Positions 1 through 5,655 of a stretch of DNA of 13,836 nucleotides are shown in pieces. The stretch covers positions 1 to 13,836 of the forward strand of contig JALZUH010000138.1 in NCBI GenBank assembly GCA_023301645.1, in the 5' to 3' direction. The stretch is from Akkermansiaceae bacterium. Lineage in GTDB: Bacteria > Verrucomicrobiota > Verrucomicrobiia > Verrucomicrobiales > Akkermansiaceae. The translations under genes and the position numbers were made by a program. Position 1 is the first letter of the stretch. Each line of letters opens with the position of its first letter. Below the pieces are notes generated by a model. It saw only the letters and a list, made by a program, of their open reading frames with translations, ran no database searches and was not told the origin of the DNA.

Positions 1-185
1 AGGTAGCGCTTAGCATCTTCGTCACGAAGCTCACACGCCTCGTGCTCACCAGTTGAAGCACCAGATGGCACAGCTGCGCGACCAAAGCCACCACCAGCAA
101 GGTAAACATCCACTTCAACAGTGGGATTTCCGCGTGAGTCAATGATCTCGCGGCCAATAATGTTAGTAATTATCGTTTCAGACAT
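1..185 (-). CDS. eno: Enolase, N-terminal part (3' end outside the window)
   Basis: Enolase interconverts 2-phosphoglycerate and phosphoenolpyruvate in cytoplasmic glycolysis. The ATG at 185-183 opens a frame beginning MSETIITNIIGREIIDSRGN, and about 61 codons are visible before the window edge. The fold-defining N-terminal signature DSRGNPTVEVDV is present (residues 16-27), followed by the active-site loop PSGASTGEHEA and then ELRDED. These match the family's N-terminal capping domain and its mobile loop, whose serine contacts the catalytic magnesium. The frame is intact as far as it can be read. The gene lies 36 bases downstream of the U-tract of the greA terminator, and no Shine-Dalgarno sequence is visible before the ATG. 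Assignment is very secure; completeness cannot be judged. Confidence 0.97.
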   Translation of the reverse strand, partial: MSETIITNIIGREIIDSRGNPTVEVDVYLAGGGFGRAAVPSGASTGEHEACELRDEDAKRY

Positions 186-221
186 AAATTCTTAATATTG
201 TGTAATTGATAGGTTATCGTT

Positions 222-255
222 AAAAAAAAGCGACTAAGATAAATCGTAGTCGCTT
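222..255 (-). terminator. Intrinsic terminator after greA
   Basis: On the minus strand a perfect 9-base stem, AAGCGACTA (247-255) pairing with TAGTCGCTT (228-236), encloses a 10-base loop. The RNA then continues into a run of U (complement of the A run at 222-229). It starts 21 bases after the greA stop codon, where a Rho-independent terminator is expected. The stem is flanked by A/T on both sides, so it could also work for plus-strand transcription, but no plus-strand gene is present. Confidence 0.88.
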
Positions 256-276
256 AAATTAAAGGGTTTGTTCGTG

Positions 277-2112
277 TTACTTAGCGTATGCTTCGATCTT
301 CTGCACTTTCAGTTTACAGTCGATTTCAGTTTCTAGGTCTCGAACGTTGAGCTCGTCACCAGGCTTGGCTCCGAGGAGCGAAACAGCAACATCAGAAAGG
401 TAAGAAACGATGTTCTTATCAGGAACTGAGTCCCATGCACCGAGAATGGTGTAGACGACCTCTTTACCACTCTCATCTGTGAGTGTGACGATCGTGCCCA
501 TGCTGACCACTGAAGTGTCAGCACCGATGAAGCTCGTAGGCTGCACACTGGCCAAGTCCTTCTGCATCTGTAGACGCTGGTTGCCCAGCATTGCCTGCAC
601 TTGTTTAGCTGCATGGTATTCGAAGTTCTCACGAAGGTCACCGTAGGAGCGAGCGAGCGCTACCTCTTTGACATTCTCAGGGATACGCACCTTGATGAGC
701 TCATCGAGCTCTTTCTTACGGCGCTCAATACTCTCTTGAGAGGAGGTTACGCCTTCGACCTTCTTCTCAAACTCACCTGATACTAGATCCTGTGTTTCAG
801 GACGAGCCTTGATCACGCGAGCCATGAGTGACTTGCGGTCAAGATCGGTAAAGACTGGGCTAGCGTAGAGCTTACGCCCGAACTGACGAGCTTCTGTCTC
901 AGATGCATCCTTGAGGATGTCAGAAATAAGTGCCTTATCACTGGTAAGGATCGTGCGTAGGCGAGTGCTCTTACTAGGGCCATCGGATACGTGGTCACGA
1001 TCAAGTAGATTGATGATGGAATTACCCGTCTCGAAGCCAAATATATCTGACGCTGACTTGATACGCTCACGACAGATCCAGATCAATGCGTCTGGTCCAA
1101 GGCTACGGTTAGCAATTGATTTCTTAAGGTGATTGATAAAGGTCTCTTCTGCTCCATTTTCATTCATGTAGCGAGCGATCTCGGTAACACCACGTGAACC
1201 TACGCCGTCAAATACACGGAGCATTTCAGTAGGCCAGCTATCACCAAATGCACTAGGGAAATTATTGAAGATATTACGCTGAGTAGCGGCAGAGCGCCCC
1301 TTCAGATTCTCAACTAAGCTCTCATTTTCGGAGGTAATAACGTCGGCTAGACGAAGATCGCTGTCTGCAAGCTCGATACCGTCAAAGTGCTCGATGATCT
1401 CATCACGTGCAACGAGGAATTCGAGCACGAGAGTGAGGTGAAGTTTACGGCCTTTTTGGCAGAAAGAATTAATGCCCTCAATGAGGACTTTGAGCTTATC
1501 AATGTCATCTTCAAACACATGTAGCTTTTTACGAATGCTCTCAAGAGCCTTCACCTTAAGCTTGGTGTCTCTCGTATCCATGAAGTCTGATACGAGCATG
1601 TCAGCAGGGCTGAGAGTCTCAGCACGAAGAACGAGTGGATCTGTGCGCTTACTTGGCACGGTGAAGATATGCTTTTCACGGAGTGCTTTCTTCGCGCGCT
1701 CCCACCATTTCTTGTAACCTTCTTCAGGCACAACGCTGCCGCAAAGCTCACGGTCAAGCTGGTCGAGCATCATTGAGCCGCCATGACTTTCTAGAGTGCG
1801 CTTGACTAGCTCAGCAGGATCGCTTTCGACTAGGGCACGAAGCTCATCAATACCGTCAAGCTTGCGAGCACTGAAGTGATCGGCTTCAAGTTTCTCTGTT
1901 TTTTGGAGCGCAAACTTGAGAGCCATCTCTTGATTAGGCTGTTTTTCAAAGTCAATGACTACCTTACCTCCAGGCAAGTCCCAACTTTTCACCTTACCGG
2001 CGCCCCATGTTTTATGTGTACAAAATTTCTCTGGAGATATCTCTGATAATCTCTCCCCCACAGCTTGCGGGATTCGCCCCGCTTCTACAAGCTTCGCTAC
2101 GTCTGGATGCAT
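277..2112 (-). CDS. greA: Long GreA-type transcription elongation (transcript cleavage) factor with Tudor-like N-terminus
   Basis: 611 residues, against about 158 for classical GreA. The last 155 or so are a complete GreA: a coiled coil from about residue 457 to 530 with the tip motif YGDLRENFEYHAAK at 490-503, then an FKBP-like RNA-polymerase-binding domain to about 608. D492 and E495 correspond to the two acidic tip residues (D41 and E44 of E. coli GreA) that bind the second magnesium in the polymerase secondary channel and stimulate cleavage of backtracked RNA. Residues 30-80 (HKTWGAGKV..., VVIDFE, ...LQKTEKL) resemble the Tudor-like fold at the C-terminus of UvrD/PcrA helicases, which contacts RNA polymerase; this is my reading of the pattern. 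Residues 90-450 are mainly helical and I recognise no enzyme motif there. Chlamydial GreA has a comparably long N-terminal extension. The frame is open throughout. The ATG at 2112 lacks a clear Shine-Dalgarno sequence. Confidence 0.93.
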   Translation of the reverse strand: MHPDVAKLVEAGRIPQAVGERLSEISPEKFCTHKTWGAGKVKSWDLPGGKVVIDFEKQPNQEMALKFALQKTEKLEADHFSARKLDGIDELRALVESDPAELVKRTLESHGGSMMLDQLDRELCGSVVPEEGYKKWWERAKKALREKHIFTVPSKRTDPLVLRAETLSPADMLVSDFMDTRDTKLKVKALESIRKKLHVFEDDIDKLKVLIEGINSFCQKGRKLHLTLVLEFLVARDEIIEHFDGIELADSDLRLADVITSENESLVENLKGRSAATQRNIFNNFPSAFGDSWPTEMLRVFDGVGSRGVTEIARYMNENGAEETFINHLKKSIANRSLGPDALIWICRERIKSASDIFGFETGNSIINLLDRDHVSDGPSKSTRLRTILTSDKALISDILKDASETEARQFGRKLYASPVFTDLDRKSLMARVIKARPETQDLVSGEFEKKVEGVTSSQESIERRKKELDELIKVRIPENVKEVALARSYGDLRENFEYHAAKQVQAMLGNQRLQMQKDLASVQPTSFIGADTSVVSMGTIVTLTDESGKEVVYTILGAWDSVPDKNIVSYLSDVAVSLLGAKPGDELNVRDLETEIDCKLKVQKIEAYAK

Positions 2113-2157
2113 ACGCGCACCATGGAAAGAACCACGCTAAATAGCAACTTTATTCTA

Positions 2158-2188
2158 TCATTCTGGCAAATGAATTTTATCAGAATGA
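2158..2188. repeat. 8-base inverted repeat around the greA -10 region
   Basis: TCATTCTG (2158-2165) and CAGAATGA (2181-2188) are perfect inverted copies separated by 15 bases. The repeat spans the candidate -10 element and transcription start of greA. The downstream flank on the minus strand (tagaataaag) lacks a U-run, so an intrinsic terminator for the PDZ gene is less likely than an operator or a chance dyad. The arrangement is seen directly; the function is inferred. Confidence 0.4.
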
Positions 2189-2202
2189 ATTCGATATAAC
2201 AA
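2174..2202 (-). promoter_or_regulatory. Candidate sigma70-type promoter for greA
   Basis: On the minus strand TTGTTA (2202-2197, 4 of 6 match to TTGACA) is followed after exactly 17 bases by TAAAAT (2179-2174, 5 of 6 match to TATAAT). Transcription would begin near 2167, leaving a leader of about 55 bases before the greA ATG. The 93-base gap is AT-rich compared with the surrounding genes, which fits a promoter region. No transcript data are available. Confidence 0.5.
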
Positions 2203-2205
2203 TAC

Positions 2206-3084
2206 CTACTCGGAGTCGGTTGTGCGGGTCGATTTTCTCGTTGGCACTCGGCGCACGCGAGGCAAGCCCCTCAATGACTCTGTTTTTTCTAAAGAACGCT
2301 TTAATATAGGAACTTTACGCCTCCAAGCTTGCGGGATAGTCGCCCATTTACCTGCCTCATTAGCGCCACTAATATCAGAACGGTAGAGCTCATCCCCTTC
2401 GGATGTGGTAATCACTAATACCTTCCGATCATTATCTTTTTTGAGTGTGGCTGTTCCGTTTTCATCCTTAATCATCACGCTTCTATTTTCGTAGCTTACG
2501 ACATGGATAGGAAACTCATTGTCCAAGTTGCCACCCGAAGGTGATGAAAAATTTACTCTTTCACTATAAGTTACAGCTGACTTACCCGCAGATGGGTAGA
2601 GTTTCATTGATATTTTTTGATGGATCCCTCCCTGAAAGCAATCAATCTCCACCATATCACCCGGCTTATGGAGCGATAGCAGCACTGCTAACTGACCTTC
2701 GTTGATCAGAATTTGCCCGTCGATCTTCCAGATGACATCCATCGGCCTGAGCCCTGCTTTTTCTGCGGAGCTCTCAGTCTTGATACTTTTTAAAATAAAG
2801 CCGCCACCGCGCGTCAGTAGCGGAAGCTGAGCATAAAGGTCAGCACTAGGTTTCCCTAGAGTGACACCTAGCTGAACGGCTTTTTCTGAAGTTTGCTGAC
2901 TTGATATCTCTTCAGTCGGGATTGGTTCGGCCGCGCCATTACCCTCAATATGGGACTCAGCACTAAGCTCGATAATGACACTCGTAGCAGAGTCCTCAGG
3001 CGCGCCATAGAGCGTGCCCATTGCACACATCATCGGCACTAAAAAAAGAGCTGTAAGCTTGTAACTGTAATAACTCATGGCCAT
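2206..3084 (-). CDS. Exported PDZ-domain protein, third gene of the sigma-factor trio
   Basis: 292 residues. The N-terminus has a signal peptide (residues 1 to about 28; hydrophobic core LTALFLVPMMCAMG, probable cut near TLYG-A). An acidic low-complexity linker (30-65) follows, then one PDZ domain at about 71-165 (VQLGVTLG..., SSAEKAGLRPMDVIWKIDGQ, PGDMVEIDCF). The carboxylate-binding loop, usually GLGF-like, appears as GGGFIL (93-98). There is no trypsin-like or other protease domain, so it is a PDZ-only periplasmic protein rather than a DegS/HtrA enzyme. The C-terminal third is unrecognised and ends in an Arg/Thr-rich tail. The ATG at 3084 lies 3 bases after the upstream stop; a second ATG two codons later is equally possible. 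Translational coupling is likely because no Shine-Dalgarno sequence precedes it. It may sense misfolded or secreted C-termini for the adjacent sigma/membrane pair; that role is inference. Confidence 0.8.
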   Translation of the reverse strand: MAMSYYSYKLTALFLVPMMCAMGTLYGAPEDSATSVIIELSAESHIEGNGAAEPIPTEEISSQQTSEKAVQLGVTLGKPSADLYAQLPLLTRGGGFILKSIKTESSAEKAGLRPMDVIWKIDGQILINEGQLAVLLSLHKPGDMVEIDCFQGGIHQKISMKLYPSAGKSAVTYSERVNFSSPSGGNLDNEFPIHVVSYENRSVMIKDENGTATLKKDNDRKVLVITTSEGDELYRSDISGANEAGKWATIPQAWRRKVPILKRSLEKTESLRGLPRVRRVPTRKSTRTTDSE

Positions 3085-3087
3085 TGA

Positions 3088-3639
3088 TTAGTAAATTTTT
3101 TGGGGGATAGTCACAACCTCGTAGCTTGGCTGAAGAACAGTCACCACCGTGCCGGTAAGAGCATCAACGACCTCATCTTCGTGAAGCACTTTATAACGGT
3201 AACGGTAATGCGGAGCTGTGCCATCGTCAGGATAGATAACACCGTCATCCTCAATCCCCTCAACATGGCTTACCGAACTTAGTAAAAGCAGCTCGGAGTC
3301 TTCACCTGAAATTCCGACATGAGCTAAAGTAATCCTATCAGTATCTGATTGGGATCTCATCACTAAAACACTAAGCGTAACAACCCCGATGATCAAAGCC
3401 GCCTTAGCCATCACTCTAGGCTGAAGCAGCCCATCAGATAAGGTCGAAAAGATACGACTAAAAGCGCCACTAAATACAGGCTCAGATACAGCTAGCTTCG
3501 CGACTGCAGCAGCCTCAAACTCATGATCGACACCGATTAGATCATCGATAGTGTCTTCCATACGTTGCTGCGCCTTGCTACTCAGAGCTACAGGCACAAG
3601 TCGATGAAGCTTCTCCTCCATAGCACGATACTTATCCAT
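3088..3639 (-). CDS. Single-pass membrane protein, putative anti-sigma factor
   Basis: 183 residues in three parts. Residues 1-75 form a cytoplasmic, helix-prone region; residues 77-94 (VMAKAALIIGVVTLSVLV) are one transmembrane segment; the remaining 90 or so residues are a periplasmic domain rich in beta-type sequence. This layout, together with overlap of the sigma-factor gene by 8 bases (ATGGATAA), is typical of an ECF anti-sigma factor. However, I see no recognisable anti-sigma domain. The protein has no cysteine at all, so the zinc-binding HxxxCxxC motif of the ZAS family is absent. Role is therefore assigned from context and topology only. A strong Shine-Dalgarno sequence lies 6 bases before the ATG, unlike the sigma gene, which would favour efficient production of the membrane partner. 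It could instead be an accessory protein without sigma binding. Confidence 0.6.
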   Translation of the reverse strand: MDKYRAMEEKLHRLVPVALSSKAQQRMEDTIDDLIGVDHEFEAAAVAKLAVSEPVFSGAFSRIFSTLSDGLLQPRVMAKAALIIGVVTLSVLVMRSQSDTDRITLAHVGISGEDSELLLLSSVSHVEGIEDDGVIYPDDGTAPHYRYRYKVLHEDEVVDALTGTVVTVLQPSYEVVTIPQKIY

Positions 3640-4186
3640 AACGCTCCTCCTTTATTGTTTCTAATTTACGATCGAGCTGCTCAAGGGCGTATCGATACCG
3701 AGATGCTGCTGTATTGGGCGAGATAGCCATGCTCTCAGCTATTTGGGCAAACGTCAGCCCTCCCCATATTTTCAAAGTAACGACCTCACGTAGCTTATCA
3801 CCGAGCTCACTGACGGCGAGTCTTAGAATCTCCCCTTCTTCATCGCTCTCGGAGCTGGTATCTAGCCAGAGATCATCCTGATCGTGAAGGTAGATCACAG
3901 CCTCTTCCTTGCGCTTTTTTCGACCCAGCTTTTTGCCATGATCCATGGCGACAAAACGTAGCACTGAGTATGCGAGCGCTAGGTCTGGAGCCACGTTATC
4001 TCTTTCTTCTTGGTAATGCCACAGTCTAATAAGGGCATCTTGAATCATATCCTCAGCATCCTCTCGACTAGAGCTGCGCTGACGCGCATAACTGAAGAGG
4101 CGAGCACTATTGTCACGAATCCAATGCCGCCATTGAGCGCTGCATTGAGCTGCTTGGCTGTTGGGAGCTGGATGTGACTTCTTCAT
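3632..4186 (-). CDS. ECF-type RNA polymerase sigma factor
   Basis: 184 residues, normal for ECF sigma factors. Region 2 spans about 24-88, with the core-binding and -10 recognition helix pattern DAEDMIQDALIRLW (43-56) followed by LALAYSVLRFVAMDH. Region 4 spans about 121-175, with a helix-turn-helix GLTFAQIAESMAISPNTAASRYRYALEQL for -35 recognition. The two are joined by an acidic linker (SSESDEEGE, 111-119). The protein would direct RNA polymerase to a specific regulon. The subgroup is not identifiable by eye; region 4 resembles the many ECF factors of Verrucomicrobia and Planctomycetes. It starts 35 bases after the phosphatase gene and overlaps the next gene by 8 bases. The ATG at 4186 has no Shine-Dalgarno sequence, and an in-frame TAG at 4204-4202 rules out a longer form. 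Confidence 0.9.
   Translation of the reverse strand: MKKSHPAPNSQAAQCSAQWRHWIRDNSARLFSYARQRSSSREDAEDMIQDALIRLWHYQEERDNVAPDLALAYSVLRFVAMDHGKKLGRKKRKEEAVIYLHDQDDLWLDTSSESDEEGEILRLAVSELGDKLREVVTLKIWGGLTFAQIAESMAISPNTAASRYRYALEQLDRKLETIKEERYG
3646..3651 (-). promoter_or_regulatory. Strong ribosome binding site for the membrane protein after the sigma factor
   Basis: On the minus strand AGGAGG lies 6 bases before the ATG at 3639-3637, inside the last codons of the sigma-factor gene. It is the only full-consensus, well-spaced Shine-Dalgarno I found in the window, and it confirms this ATG as the start. Confidence 0.85.
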
Positions 4187-4221
4187 TGTAGTGCTTCGGG
4201 TCTAGTTAAATAATGCCTCCT

Positions 4222-5607
4222 TTAGTGGTTTTTGTCCCCACTTTTTACGATTCCCTCAATACAGCTGAAAACATCCTCCGCAGAGGTAACCACCCTAGGG
4301 CTAGCAGAAATGAAGACAGGCTGCTCAGATTCAGCCACATTGTCGCGGCCGTGCGACCCCTTCACCAAGGAGGAATCAAGAGGGATAACATCCATTAAAC
4401 CTCTTATACCAAGTTTCTTTTTGAGCAAAAACTTCGCTATTTTCAACTTAGGAAACTTTAGAGTAGGGTCGAGAAAGAGCTCTACAGGGTCATACCCCGG
4501 CTTTCGATGAATATCGATACTTCGAGCGTAGTCGGGTGCCTTCGCATCATCCTCCCAGAAGTAATAAGTAAACCATGCATCTGGCTCAGCAACGGCAATG
4601 AAGTCACCCGCACGCGCAACGGCTACGGAGTCATCATCATTTGCCCATATTTCAGCAGGAATACGCACCTCCTCCACCCCATCGAGATCTTGTAATAATG
4701 CGAGAACCTCAGCTCGTATCGACTCATCATTAACATAGACGTGAGCAACCTGATGATCAGCCACGGCAAACGCGCGACAACCACCGCAATCAAGTGTCTC
4801 TAGACCCAATTCATCCTTCACTTGAATCCAGCCTTTCTTCCTAAATACACGGTTAAGATGCACCGCTCGACTGACTTGTGAAATCCCGTATTCAGAAAGG
4901 ATAACTACCTCTACATTACGTGACTGATAGAAATCTATCATCTCGCCGACAACCTCATCAATAGCCTTGAGCTCGGGTATCACCTCTGGAGCATCAGGCC
5001 CATATTGCTGCAGGCAGTAGTCCAAGTGGGGCAGGTAGACGAAGTTCAGTGTTGGCTCCTCCTTTTGCTCGATCCACATCGCGGCTTTAGCAATCCATAC
5101 TGAAGAGCCAATGCCCGCTGCTGGCCCCCAAAAAGAGGCGAAAGGAAAGTCTCCTAGCTCCGCCTTCATCTGCTCGCGCAACTCCATCGGCTGGGTGTGG
5201 ATATCAAAGAACTTTCTGCCATCAGCAGGGTAAAGTGGCCTAGGGGTAGCTGACCAATCAGCCGTAGAATACATATTATACCACCAAAACATCTGCGCAC
5301 AGCTCACACCAGCGCCTTCCTTACGTAGGCTATCCCAGATATTTTCTCCATGAACGATATGGTTACTCTGCTTCCAGAACTTCACCTCTGCAGACTCGCG
5401 GTCATACCAACCATTACCTACGATCCCGTGGGAACGAGGACTCTTACCTGTCAGGTAGCTCGACTGCGCGGTGCAGGTAACCGCTGGGAAAGCAGGTTGA
5501 AAAGACGAAATGCTCCCCTTCTCCTTAAATGCTCTAATAGCAGGCGTGTGACTGCCGATAAGCCCCTTTGTGAGGCCTACCACGTTAATGACAACTGTTC
5601 GCTTCAT
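4222..5607 (-). CDS. Alkaline-phosphatase-superfamily protein (NPP/EboF-like) with altered metal site
   Basis: 461 residues with no signal peptide: the first strand (TVVINVVGL) starts at residue 4, so it is probably cytoplasmic. The fold resembles type I phosphodiesterase/nucleotide pyrophosphatases. T44 in PAVTCTAQSSYLTG is the expected nucleophile, HGIVGNGWYD (60-69) follows, LPHLD (192-196) carries one metal Asp, and GSHG (417-420) a metal His. Compared with the NPP pattern, other ligand positions differ: V10 where the first Asp (DG) is expected, Q200 for His, and E239-Y240 (LSEYGI) for Asp-His (SDHG). As I recall, EboF proteins of the ebo clusters, which are linked to prenylated-metabolite handling, share this look, but no other ebo gene is visible here. 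It sits 48 bases after gspD and 35 bases before the sigma gene. Superfamily is secure; activity and substrate are unknown. Confidence 0.85.
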   Translation of the reverse strand: MKRTVVINVVGLTKGLIGSHTPAIRAFKEKGSISSFQPAFPAVTCTAQSSYLTGKSPRSHGIVGNGWYDRESAEVKFWKQSNHIVHGENIWDSLRKEGAGVSCAQMFWWYNMYSTADWSATPRPLYPADGRKFFDIHTQPMELREQMKAELGDFPFASFWGPAAGIGSSVWIAKAAMWIEQKEEPTLNFVYLPHLDYCLQQYGPDAPEVIPELKAIDEVVGEMIDFYQSRNVEVVILSEYGISQVSRAVHLNRVFRKKGWIQVKDELGLETLDCGGCRAFAVADHQVAHVYVNDESIRAEVLALLQDLDGVEEVRIPAEIWANDDDSVAVARAGDFIAVAEPDAWFTYYFWEDDAKAPDYARSIDIHRKPGYDPVELFLDPTLKFPKLKIAKFLLKKKLGIRGLMDVIPLDSSLVKGSHGRDNVAESEQPVFISASPRVVTSAEDVFSCIEGIVKSGDKNH

Positions 5608-5655
5608 AAAAAAAGACTCTCTGTCTGCACGGCCTATTCAGACACTAGCCAGAAA

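Noticed and set aside
333..1757. Several minus- and plus-strand open frames of 60-100 codons inside greA
   Set aside because: All lie in other frames of the continuous 611-codon greA and resemble no protein family.
2206..3084. PDZ protein as the missing GspC
   Set aside because: GspC has an N-terminal transmembrane anchor and HR domain before its PDZ; this protein has a cleavable-looking signal and lies beyond three unrelated genes, coupled to a sigma factor.
4216..4220. GGAGG on the minus strand just after the phosphatase stop
   Set aside because: It is 29 bases from the sigma-factor ATG, too far to serve it, and an in-frame stop excludes an earlier sigma start; no other start codon follows at proper spacing.
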